From Artemia franciscana (taxonomy: Eukaryota > Arthropoda > Branchiopoda > Anostraca > Artemiidae), in assembly GCF_032884065.1 (NCBI RefSeq), contig NC_088868.1, forward strand, positions 4,245,720 through 4,309,719: a stretch of DNA of 64,000 nucleotides. Direction: 5' to 3'. The notes under the pieces were generated by a model. The model was not told the DNA's origin. It did no database searches and was given only the letters and a program-made list of their open reading frames with translations. Below, piece by piece: positions 11,130-21,118 of the stretch (the stretch's first letter is position 1; each line of letters starts with the position of its first letter). A program made the position numbers and the translations under genes.

Positions 11130-12985
11130 GATTTAAAATAAGAGCCCTGAGTCACGATGTACTTCTAAATATCAAAATTCATTAAGATCCGATCACCAAA
11201 TCGTAAGTTATAAACATCTGATTTTTTCTAATTTTTCCTCTCCCTTTAGCCCCCCAGATGGTCGAATCTGGGAAAACGACTTTATCAAGTCAATTTGTGC
11301 AGCTCCCTGACACGCCTACCAATTTTCATCGTCTTAGCACGTCGAGGAGCACCAAACTTGCAAAAATCGCTGAGCCCCTCCCCCCAACTCCTCCAAAGAG
11401 AGCGAATCCAGTACGGTTACGTCAATCACGTATCAAGGACATTTGCTTATTCTATCCACCAAGCTTCATACTGATTCATCTACTCCAAGTGTTTTCCAAC
11501 TCCCCCCAATGTCAAAAGATCTGGTCGGGATTTGAAATAAGAGCTTTGAGACATGAATTCCTTCTAAATATAAAATTTCATTAAGATCCGATCACCCGTT
11601 CGTAAGATAAAAATACCCCAATTTTCACGTTTTCCAAGAATTCCGGTTTCCCCCTCCAACTCCCCCCAATGTCCCAGGATCAGGTCAGAATTTAAAATTA
11701 GAGCTTTAAAGCACAAGATCCTTCTAAATATCAAATTTCATTAAGATCTGGCCACCTTTTAGTAAGTTAAAAATACCTCAATTTTCAAAATTACCCCCCC
11801 CCCACCAACACGATCAAAGACAGCAGATCCGTTCCGGTTATATCAGTCACGTATCTTAGACGGGTTTTTATTCTTCCCATCCAGTTTCATCCTGATCTCT
11901 CCGCTTTAAGTTTTTTCTAAGATTTCCGGTCCACCCCCAACTTCCCCCCCCCAATGATGCTGGATCCGGTTGAGATCTAAGATAAGAGATCTGAGTTATG
12001 AGGTTCTTCTAAATATGAAGTTTCATGAAGATCCGATCACTCCTTCGAAAGTTAAAAATACGTCATTTTTTTCTAATTTATCAGTATTAACCCCCCCCCC
12101 AATAGAGTAGATCCGTTCCAATTATGTAAATCACGAATCTAAGACTTCTGCTTATTTTTCCCACCAATTTTTATCCCGATCCCTCCAATCTAAGCATTTT
12201 CCATGATTTTAGGTTCCCCTACCCCAAATTCCCCCCAATGTCACCAGATCCGGTCGGAATTTAAAATAAGAGCTTTGGGACACGATATCCTTCTAAATAT
12301 CAAATTTCATTAAGATCAGATCACCCGTTCGTAAGTTAAAAATAACTCATTTTTTTCTAATTTTTCAGAATTACCCCCCCCCCCCCGAAGAGAGTGGATC
12401 CGTTCTGCTTATGTCAATTATGTATCTAGAGCTTGTGCTTATTTTTCCCAAAAAGTTTCATCCCGATCCCTCCACTCTAAGTGTTTTCCAAGAATTTAGG
12501 TTTCCCCCTCCTATGCTCCCTCCCCCCTCAATCTCACCAGATCCGGTCGGTATTTAAAACAAGAGCTCTGAGACACGATATACTTTTAAAAATCAAATTT
12601 CATTGAGATCCGATTACCCATTCATAAGTTAAAAATACGTCATATTTTTCTAATTTTTCAGAATTAACCCCCCCCCCGCCCCCAACTACCCCAAAGAGAG
12701 TGGATCCGTTTCAGTTATGTCAATCATATATCTAGAACTTTTGCTTATTTTTCGAACCAAGTTTCATCCCGATCCGTCCACTCTAAGTGTTTTCCAAGAT
12801 TTTAGGTTTGCCCCTCTCAACTCCCCCCCAATGTCACCAGATCTGGTCGGGATTTAAAAGAAAAGCTCTGAGGCACGATATCCTTCCAAATATCAAATTT
12901 CATTCAGATCTGATCAACCGTTCGTAAGTTAAAAATACTTCTTTTTTTCTATTTTTTCCGAATTCCCCACTCCCCCCCAGATGGT
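11130..12985. repeat. Tandem array, period about 280-300 bases
   Basis: Successive units contain, in order, a GATCCG(T/G)TCC(G/A)GTTATG phrase, TTTCATCCCGATCCCTCCA, TCACCAGATCCGGTCGG, AAATTTCATTAAGATC and CGTAAGTTAAAAATAC. The last phrase recurs near 11590, 11755, 12039, 12320, 12613 and 12915, giving one short unit and then units of about 280-305. Most units carry a run of 7-12 cytosines after AATTA. The open frame at 11258-11584 lies in this array and is not a gene. Confidence 0.85.
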
Positions 12986-13129
12986 CAAATCGGGAAAACG
13001 ACTATTTATAATTTAATCTGGTCCGGTCCCTGATACGCCTGCCAAATTTCATCGACCTAGCTTACCTGGAAGTGCCTTAAGTAGTAAAACCAGGACCAAC
13101 AGACCGACAGATTTGCGATTGCTATATGT

Positions 13130-13149
13130 CACTTGGTTAATACCAAGTG
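13130..13149. repeat. Terminal hairpin of the Helitron-like element
   Basis: Perfect 7-bp stem with the loop TTAATA, ending two bases before the inferred element boundary. In Helitron-class elements a short 3' hairpin marks the end of the transposed strand. Confidence 0.7.
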
Positions 13150-13308
13150 CCGTAAAAATAATCATGAGAGACTGCAAAAACACCTACACATTGGATTAAG
13201 ATACAAAAAAAGTTCCATCTTAATATGAATTCCTTTAGTCCTATTTTTGTCCAATAAAATATTATCTAACATATATAAAAAAACAACCAAACAATATTTC
13301 CAATGTAC

Positions 13309-13473
13309 CTTCATTGTTAGAACGTTTGGATTCCTGGGTGTCGTATTCAAATTTACATGGTCCTGATATGCTAGGTAAATTGAACAAAGGAACATCTTCA
13401 CGTTTTGGTGACAAAAGATGATTCGGAAAATGAAAGAGCTTCTCGCTGTCAACTGGTAAAACATCTTCAACTT
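13309..13473 (-). CDS. 165-nt candidate internal exon, copy 2
   Basis: Direct copy of 7980-8144, same strand, same length, same acceptor (GTTTTAG) and donor (GTACAT). The peptide starts VEDVLPVDSEKLFHFP and ends CKFEYDTQESKRSNN. It differs from copy 1 at 16 of 165 bases without an indel. The exon begins with two bases of a split codon and ends with one, so both copies could sit in series in one transcript without breaking the frame. Alternatively the whole segment is a non-functional duplicate; the substitutions show no third-position bias. Confidence 0.45.
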
Positions 13474-14225
13474 CTAAAACAAAATTTTAACTAAACAGAC
13501 ACGCGTAAAAATGTAAAATATACAGACATTATATGTATACATAAAATCACATGTATGTGCTGTTTTTTCAAAAATCGTTTTTAAAAATCTACTTAATATA
13601 AACCAAAAGAAAACAGAAACCTGAAATATATAACAAAATTCTCATAACTACAAGTTCCTGGATAAGTGTTGCTGAGCTAAATTGACCAAAAATCATATGA
13701 CAAAAACTCCCGGGATCACACAGCCCCCTACCCCAGATCCTGGTGACAAGTAATTTAGGTTATGCCTCCGAGGCATATTAGGTTTTTATGGAAGGGATGA
13801 TAGTAAAAACTTCAGAGGGGGCTCACTCGACTGTAGATCGGAATTTCTAGTTCCCTTTTTGAGAGTCAAAATTAACCTGATGGCAACTAGCCCCCTCTCC
13901 TTCCCTAATAGGCCATCTTTTCCCCAAATACATCCGATAAAATTTTTGGGATTTTTATTATATCCAAAATTGATTAAAAATCAAATAGTAAAAATTTCAG
14001 GGTTTAAGGATCCCCTCAGAACCCGGGGGTACATAGGTTTTTATGGAAGGAATGATCATATGATCATATGTTCGTCGAGGGCTCATTCTATTGGAAATTG
14101 AAATTTCTATTTCTCTTTTTGAGCATCAAAAGGGACCGATGGGTAACAAGCCATCCTGGCTTCTTTACCTCAAATCAATCCAATCAAATTTTTGAGATAG
14201 CCATTTTGTTAAAATAAGTCAAAAC
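13474..14225. repeat. Second copy of duplicated intron-like sequence
   Basis: Matches 8145-8770 with indels, including one GGGCTCATTC repeat unit (14080-14210). No gene is seen. Confidence 0.65.
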
Positions 14226-15903
14226 ATCATTCTATAATCAAGTAATCTTTTTTAGGCTTGTTGCTTTTGATGGGTAAAATTGCATTTTGATGGGTAAAAT
14301 TGGGCTAGTGCCATATTTCAATAGTCGAAAGTGATTGAAGGGCAACAAACACCCCTCCCAAACCCACCATTTCCCCAAGCACATCCAATCAACTTTTCTA
14401 GAAAGGTATTTTGTTCAACATAAATGAAAGTTCCAACAATATTGTTTTTGAGGAGGACACCCCCCACAGCCCTCAGGGCAAGAGTTGTAAGTTATATTCT
14501 GGGGGGATAAAGCTTATATAGAGAGGGTGATTTTAAAAACTTCAGGAGCTCATTGGATTAGTAATCAGAAGTTGTAGTGCTTTTTTAAGATTAAGAGTGA
14601 TCAAAGGGTGGATACCCCTCCCCATACCTTGTATTTTCCTAAAATGCAACTTACAGAAATTTTGACAAGACCATTTGCTATTGTAGAAACCTCGAATAAA
14701 ACTTCATTCGATTGGAAATTAAAGGGGCTAGTAACCTTTTTTATGTTATTTATGTCTTTGAGGATGACTAACCCCCCACCACCGCCTGGGCAAGGGCTGC
14801 AAGTTATGCAAGTTATGCATCTGGTAGAATTTTTGATATTACCATTTGTTAGTAATTACCACTTTAAAAAAAAAGGCTCATTCGATTGGAAATTGAAATT
14901 GCCAATAGTCAAACGTGATTGGAGGGCAACATGCCCCCCCCCCAAACCCATCAGTTTCCGAAAAGCATCTAATCAAAATTTTAAGGTAACCACATTGTTC
15001 AACTTAGTTGAAAGGTCTGAAAATTGTTTTGTAGGGGATAAGCCCCCCCCCCAAGTCCTTAAGCGCAAAATTGATAAGTTATTCCCGAGGGAAAAAGAGG
15101 TTTTTATGGAAAATGGTCGTATAAACTTCGGAAGGGGCTCATTTAATTGGAAATCAGATGTTTAGTTCCCTTTTTGAGAGACAAACTGATCGGAGGCACA
15201 CCCCCTCCCCCTACCTTTTATTTTCTACAAATTCATCCAACAAAATTTTGAGATAGCCAATTGTTCAAAATTAGTCCAAAAATCATATATTAAGGTCTTT
15301 AGGGTGAACAAAATCCCCCAGAGTCAGGGGATAAGGGTTTTAAGTTGTACCCAAGCGGCGTATAAGATTTTTATGGAAGGGGTGATTGTGTGAACTTTAG
15401 AAGACGCTCATTTGCTTTGAAATTTATAGTTATAGTTCCCTTTTAAAAGTCAAACATGATGGAGTGCAGCTACTCTCCCTCCCTCTAGTCAGTGGACAAA
15501 GGTTGTAAGTTAAGCCCAGCACATATAAGGTTTTATGGAATGGGTAGTTGCATAAACTTTGGATCAAATGGAGCTCATTTGATTGGAAGTTTTAGTGTCT
15601 TTTTAAGAGTCAAAAGTGAAAGAAAGGAAATCAATCCCCCCCCCTCCTCAAGCCTGTAATTCCGCAGAACAAATCCGACCAAAATTTCAAGAGAGCTATT
15701 TTGTTCAGTATTGTTGAAAGGTCTAGTATTAGGATGTCAACCTCCCCACAGTCTTCAGGACAAAGACTATAAGTAAGGCAATTAGTTCGTTGTTTAAGCA
15801 TAGTATATGTTATTGAGAAAGGTATACATGTTTGAACTTCGCTTTTCAAAAAGACGAAGGGTATTCAGGTGAGCCTTTCAAGAACGTTGAGGGGAGTATT
15901 GAA
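14226..15903. repeat. Block B downstream array (partial copy of 2560-4550)
   Basis: Same order of units as block A downstream of its zinc-finger gene, starting in the phrase TAATCAAGTAATCTTTTTTA. It has internal deletions, for example most of the unit near 3300-3480 is missing, and a small tandem duplication of TTTTGATGGGTAAAATTG at 14265-14300. The 185-codon open frame at 14608-15165 runs through this repeat and has no counterpart in the other copies. Confidence 0.85.
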
Positions 15904-16886
15904 CTAAAACACTGGTTTCTCACCAATAAGAGCCCTTTGATGCCTGTTCAAATAGCCCCGTTCAGAAAAGCATTTTTTACATACATCGCATTCAAACGGT
16001 TTCTCACCTGAATGCGTTCTTTGGTGCCTGTCCAAATGTGATGAATAAGAAAAGGTTTTGTGACAAACATTACACATAAATGGTTTTTCACCCGTATGCA
16101 TTCCTTGGTGCGTTTTCAAATGTGCAGGTTGAGAAAAGGTCTTGTCACATACATCGCATTTAAACGGTTTCTCACCTGAATGCACTCTTTGGTGTTGGTT
16201 CAAATTTGAAGACTGAGCAAAGGTCTTGTTACAAACATTACACTTAAATGGTTTCTCACCAGTATGAATTCTTATATGTGTTTTCAAATTTGCAGCAAAA
16301 GAAAACTTATGGTCACATACATCGCATTTAAACAGTTTCTCACCCGAATGCACTCTTTGGTGCAGGTTCAAATTCGATGAATAAGAAAAGGTTTTGTTAC
16401 AAACTTTACACTTAAATGGTTTTTCACGCGTGTGCATTCTTTGATGTGTTTTCAAATTTGCAGGTTGAGAAAAGGTCTTGTCACATGCATCGCACTTAAA
16501 CGGTTTCTCACCGGTATGAACTCTTTGGTGCCTGTTCAAACTGCCCTGTTCAGAAAAGCGTTTTTTACATACATCGCATTTAAAAGGCCTTTCTCCTGAA
16601 TGTACCCTTTGATGCTGTTTCCAATGCAGCTTTTGAGAAAATTGTTTGTCACATATCTCACACTTAAATGATTTTTTCTCTTTATGAGTTCTTTGATATC
16701 TTTCCAATTTTCTATTCTTGTCACTTTGTATGCAACTTTTCAAACCAGTTTTCTGATTTCCTAAGCTTTTTCCTTCAGATTCCAATGCACATTCGTTTGA
16801 GAAACCACTCGTAGATGGATTCTTTGAAACAAATAGTGACATAATTCCCTGCAAGTGCGTTCCAGAAAAGTGTGGTGAAAAGTGAC
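15904..16886 (-). CDS. C2H2 zinc-finger protein with nine fingers (block B copy)
   Basis: Paralogue of the gene at 4553-5518, with the same leader (LQGI.SLF, then KSLGNQKTGLKSC) and nine fingers at 28-residue spacing. The finger order and contact residues differ: finger 2 is of the CDVCKKRFSEQG type, and fingers 4 and 8 have SYSS at the contact positions. The final histidine of finger 9 is replaced by leucine (HQRAL), so that finger is probably weak. I place the left limit of the exon at the conserved acceptor (TTTTAG before GTCAC, exon from 16886). The frame stays open to an ATG at 17025, but that extension translates a T-rich, intron-like stretch into an implausible hydrophobic leader. The Met used for the A copy is Thr here, so translation would need an upstream exon or a later Met. 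Confidence 0.75.
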
Positions 16887-17202
16887 CTAAAATATAAAAG
16901 TCTATAGAATAAAAAAAAACGAATAAAACAAAAAAATCAAAACAAAAAAACAAAACAAAAAAGGACCTTTCAATATGTCTCAAAAGTCTACAGAGAAAAC
17001 AAACCCAAATAAAACAAAATTTCATACCTCAATAAACCGAAAACAAAAAATTAATCTTTCAATATGTTTTAGTATTATAGAGATAAAACAGTATATCTTT
17101 CAATATCTTTTGACAATTGATTTTATTTTTCGATTCCTCTTCTCTCCCTCGTGGTGATACTAATATCAGCTTTTAAAATTAGCTATTTTAATGCAATGAA
17201 AA

Positions 17203-17353
17203 ATGCTGATGACTGCACAGAAAAAGCTTAAACTGGGCTTCTGGAACCTGAGAACCATGTCCCAATACTCTAAGAAGGAACAAGTCATAAAGCAGATGAT
17301 TCAATATAAAATTGATATCCTAGCTCTTCTTGAAGTACGACAGACGGGTATGG
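17203..17353 (+). pseudogene. LINE endonuclease N-terminal fragment
   Basis: The frame begins MLMTAQKKLKL and continues with FWNLRTM and DILALLEVRQTG. These match the first strand and the catalytic Glu region of APE-type endonucleases of non-LTR retrotransposons. It is cut at about 17353 by the start of the Helitron-like element; beyond that the open frame reads only element sequence. A copy on the minus strand at 41562-41747 goes slightly further. The rest of the LINE (catalytic Asp/His, reverse transcriptase) is absent in all copies, so it is a dead fragment carried with the zinc-finger unit. Confidence 0.65.
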
Positions 17354-18699
17354 GACAACAAGAGCTAAGAGCTCATATGGCACTTGTGACGAGGCGAGAA
17401 GAGCTAAGAGCCAAGAGATCATATGGTATGAGCTCTAACAAAATTCTATGAATCAATAGATTGATTTAAAAAGGAAAATAAGAGGCTTAATTCCGGTCAA
17501 GATTTAAAATAAGAGCTCTGAGTCAGAAAGTCCTTCTAAATATCAAAATTCATTAAGATCCCATCACCCACTCGTAAGTTATAAATACCTAATTTTTTCA
17601 AATTTTTCCTCTCCCTTTTACCCTCCAGATGGTCAAATCTGGAAAACGACTTTATCAAGTCAAATTGTGCAGCTCCCTGACACGCCTACCAATATTCATC
17701 GCCCTAGCACGTCCAGAAGCACCAAACTCGCCAAATCACTGAACCCCTCCCCCCAACTCCCCCAAAGAGAGCGAATCCAGTACGATTCTGTCAATCACGT
17801 ATCAAGGACATTTGATTATTCTATCCACCAAGCTTCATCCAAATTCCTCCACTCCAAGTGTCTTTCCAAGATTTCCCCCTCCAACTCCCCCCAAAGTCAA
17901 AAGATCTGGTCGGGATTTGAAATAAGAGCTCTGAGACATGAATTCCTTCTAAAAATCAAATTTCATTACGATCCGATCATCTATTCGTAAGATATATATA
18001 CCCCAATTTTCATGTTTTCCAAGAATTCCGGTTTCCCCCTCCAACTCCCCCGAATGTCACAGGATCTGGTCGGAATTTGAAATTAGAACTTTAAAGCACA
18101 AGATCCTTCTAAATATCAAATTTCATTAAGATCTGGTCACCCTTTCGTAAGTTACAAATACCTCAATTTTCAAAATTAACCCCCCCCCAACTCCACCAAA
18201 GAGAGCAGATCCGGTCCAGTTATGCCAGTCACGTATCTTAGACAGGTTTCTATTCTTCCCATCCAGTTTCATCCTGATCTCACCGCTTTAAGTATTTTCT
18301 AAGATTTCCGGTCCCCCCAACTGCCCCCCCCCCCCAATTACGCTTGATCCGGTCGAGATTTAAAATAAGATATCTGAGTTACGAAGTCCTTCTAAATATG
18401 AAGTCTCATGAAGATCCGATCACTCCTTAGTAAGTTAAAAATACGTCATGTTTTCTTATTTTTCAGAATTACCCCCCCCCCCCTAATTGAGCGGATCTGT
18501 TCCAATTATGTAAATCACGTATGCAAGACTTCTGCTTATTTTTCCAACCAAGTTTCATCCCAATCCCTCCAATCTAAGCATTTTCCATCATTTCAGCCTC
18601 CCCCCCCCTAAAAACGAACCAAGAGCCTGTGTATGTACCTGCAGTCCTTTGAGTCTGCAAGGCTATCGAAATATTCAACACCAGACTTTAGAATAATAT

Positions 18700-19110
18700 T
18701 GATTACCTTACCCTTTTGAATTATCGACACCGTTCTTTATAGGTAGGAATTTTTTCATACACTTCAGTTACAATTTTATCCTTATCTTTTGACATAGATT
18801 CTTGAATGACTTCCATTTCTGCTCATCAAATTCATGGAAAACGTTTTAAATACGTATTTAAATTGCACATTTGAAAAGGCGGCCTTTGCAATAACTTGGG
18901 TCCGCGTTGTCTGTGCCCAAAGGACATGGGAACTAATTAAAAGTCAATAGCTAAGTTCATGAATGTGAAATCATCATTGATGACTGTCACAGTGTAAAAA
19001 TATTTTCCCTTTACAGTGCTGACTGCATAGATGACTGGAACAGTTACATCCGCAGGACTTTGCTTCTTAGGGAATTCCAATTTCGTCAGCAATAGTTACA
19101 GCTTAGGGGT
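18700..19110 (-). pseudogene. Degenerate coding-like segment inside the array interruption
   Basis: On the minus strand the stretch near 18915-19055 reads PADVTVPVIYAVSTVKGKYF and then INDDFTFMNLAIDF before a stop. Further along (18740-18840) are FHEFDEQKWKSFKNLC in one frame and KDKDKIVTEVYEKIPTYKER in another. The pieces look protein-like but need frame changes. I do not recognise the family. Confidence 0.2.
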
Positions 19111-19118
19111 ATAAGCCT

Positions 19119-19498
19119 AGAGAAGGAAACATGTTAAGAAAACATTTCATAATGCGCACAATAGCTATAGCAAACACCTTTTGCATGGATCCCCCCTATA
19201 CTTTACCGCCAAACCCCCTTCCCCTAAAAAGCAAATATATAGTCCATATATAAAACCAATGCATTCTGTCACCCATCACTTGTTTTCCGGTTCTTCTTTT
19301 AAACAGTTAATTCAATTAATAAGTACAAGGTATGAAACAAGAGAGACGCATTGGGGGAATAGAGGGGAAATATATAATTTCGACTGTATATTTACACATT
19401 AAGGGGGGGGGGGTAAAATATAGGGGGTTCCATGCAAAATATGTTTGCTACAATTGTTATGCATATTGTAAATTGTTTTCTTATCATGCTTCCTTCTC
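19119..19498. mobile_element. Foldback/MITE-like element, about 380 bases
   Basis: The ends are imperfect inverted repeats of about 95 bases: 19119-19212 and 19401-19498. Both begin AGAAGGAA and share TAAGAAAAC, TAGCAAACA and TTTGCATGGA, ending in C-rich/G-rich complements. The centre has no coding capacity. It lies within the insertion that splits the tandem array. A clear target-site duplication was not found. Confidence 0.6.
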
Positions 19499-20788
19499 AA
19501 ACATATTTCCTTCTTAACTCTTAAGTTAAAAATACCTCATTTTTCTAATCTTTCAGAATTAACCCTCGCCCCCACTCCCCCAAAGAGAGCGGATCCGTCC
19601 CGGTTATGTCAATCACGTATCTAGGACTTGTGCTTATTTTCCCCACCAACTTTCATCCCGATCCCTCCACTCTAAGCGTTTTCAAAATTTAAGGCCCCCC
19701 CAATGTCACCGGATCCAGTCAGGATTAAAAATAAGAGCTCTGAGACACGACATACTTCGAAACTTCAAATTTCATTAAGATCCGATCAATCCTTCGTAAG
19801 TTAAAAATACCTCATTTTTCTAATTTGTGCAGAATTAACCCTCCCAAACTCCCCCAAAGAAAACGGATCCGTCCCGGTTATGTCAATCACGTATCTAGGA
19901 TTTGTGCTTATTTTCCCCACCAACTTTCATCCCGATCCCTCCACTCTAAGCGTTTTCAAAATTTTTGGTCCCCCCCAATTCCCCCCAATGTCATCGGATC
20001 CAGTCAGGATTAACAATAAGAGCTCTGAGATACTATATACTTCCAAACTTCGAATTTCATTAAGATCCGATCACTCCTTCGTAAGTTACAAATACCTCAT
20101 TTTTCTATTTTTTCAGAATTAACCCTAGCCCACCCCCAAACTCCCCAAAACAGAGAAGATACGTTCCGGTTATGTCAATTATGTATCTAGGACTTGTGCT
20201 TATTTTTCCCACCAAGTTTCATCCCGATCCCTCCACTCTGAGCGTTTTCCAAGTTTTAGGTTTCCCCCTCCCAACTCCCCGCCCCCGTCACCAGATCCGG
20301 TTGGGATTTAAAATAAGAGCTCTAAGACACGATATCGATCTAAACGTCAAATTTCATTGAGATCCGATCACCCGTTCGTAAGTTGAAAATACCTCATTTT
20401 TTCTAATTTTTAAGAATTACTCCCCCCCCCCAACTACCCCAAAGAGAGCGAATCAGTTCCGATTATGTCAATCATGTATCTGGGACTTGTGCTTATTTTT
20501 CCCATCAAGTTTCATCCCGATCCCTCCACTCTAAGTATTTTCCGAGATTTTAGGTTCCCCCCCTCCAACTCCCCCCAATGTCATCAGATCCGGTCGGGAT
20601 TTAAAATAAGAGCTCTGAGACACAATATCATTCCAAACATCAAATTTCATTAAGATCCAACCACCCGCTCATAAGTTAAAAATCCTTCATTTTTTCGAAA
20701 ATAGCGACGAATACCACACTGCCTTTCCATAACAAACAAATACAACGTAGAGACATTAGGGAAAATTTCGAGACAGTGGAAATTATTT

Positions 20789-20833
20789 CTGTAGATATTT
20801 CGGCCCTATGTCCAAGGGCCGTCTTCAGCACAA
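20789..20833 (-). ncRNA. Hammerhead ribozyme of the Penelope-like element
   Basis: On the minus strand: stem I strand UUGUG (20833-20829), core CUGAAGA (20828-20822), stem II GGCCC/GGGCC (20820-20816 and 20806-20802) closing a nine-base loop, then GAAA (20801-20798), a minimal stem III of one A-U pair with a two-base loop, and the cleavage triplet AUC ending at 20794. The returning strand UACAG (20793-20789) pairs with UUGUG through five pairs including two G-U. This matches the type I hammerheads described in Penelope-like elements, whose stem III is extremely short. One base (C, 20821) between core and stem II is unpaired or forms a C-G pair at the expense of the conserved G. Activity is inferred from the fold. 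Confidence 0.75.
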
Positions 20834-20859
20834 TACAAGAATAAGAGAGAAACTATGTA

Positions 20860-20975
20860 TATATATAAAAGAACTATATATCAAATATAGTATATATTAT
20901 ATATACTATATATATATATATATAGTATAACTATATATATATCAAAAGAAAATATATATATCAAATTGTGAGGAT
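20860..20975. repeat. AT-rich microsatellite
   Basis: Nearly pure TA and TATC-type repeats lying between the ribozyme and the end of the Penelope frame. Confidence 0.85.
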
Positions 20976-21118
20976 TAAAACTGAATAATTAAAAACACTT
21001 TTTAAAACTTTTTTTTAAAAATAGCCCTAGCATCCTTACTTCATCGAAGTTCAACCAGGACTGGCGAAAAGAATGAAATGAGAATATAAGCTCATTCAAA
21101 CTGAAGAGAATAAAATGA

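Larger units (their letters stand above)
10913..13151. mobile_element. Helitron-like (Helentron/HINE-type) non-autonomous element with tandem-repeat core
   Basis: Its limits are set by comparison with the first copy of the duplicated segment, where the flanks AAATTAAAAA and TTTTCATGAAAGAC are contiguous near 7825. The left end starts about AGCTAAGAGCTCATATGG. GGCACTTG at 10934-10941 is the inverse of CAAGTGCC at 13144-13151. The right end has a perfect hairpin: CACTTGG (13130-13136), six-base loop, CCAAGTG (13143-13149). The body is a tandem array. Subterminal inverted repeats, a 3' hairpin and a repeat core are the pattern known for Helentron-derived elements. No transposase is encoded, and I see no canonical CTRR end, so the class is a reasoned guess. 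A second copy starts at 17354. Confidence 0.6.
17354..20695. mobile_element. Second Helitron-like element with tandem-repeat core, right end lost
   Basis: Starts like the element at 10913: AGCTAAGAGCTCATATGG with GGCACTTG at 17379-17386, then the same transition into the array. The units run 17470-18605 and resume 19515-20690 with the same period of about 285-290. The array is interrupted by unrelated sequence (18606-19514). Its right end, where the hairpin should be, is missing: array sequence passes straight into the Penelope-like element at 20696. The left end sits inside the LINE endonuclease frame. Confidence 0.55.

Noticed and set aside
11258-11584. 108-codon frame with proline-rich peptide
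   Set aside because: Part of the tandem array; similar phrases appear in every unit without a shared frame.
14608-15165. 185-codon open frame in block B
   Set aside because: It runs through the GGCTCATT array; frames in A and D copies are broken and the peptide is a repeat translation.
16887-17025. Hydrophobic N-terminal extension of the block B zinc-finger frame as a signal peptide or membrane anchor
   Set aside because: It translates a T-rich intron-like stretch before a conserved splice acceptor; a nuclear zinc-finger protein would not need it and frames differ in A and D.
20797-20836. A second hammerhead in the duplicated 5' region near 22600
   Set aside because: The repeat there begins just past the ribozyme core and the sequence upstream is inverted, so no core is present on either strand.
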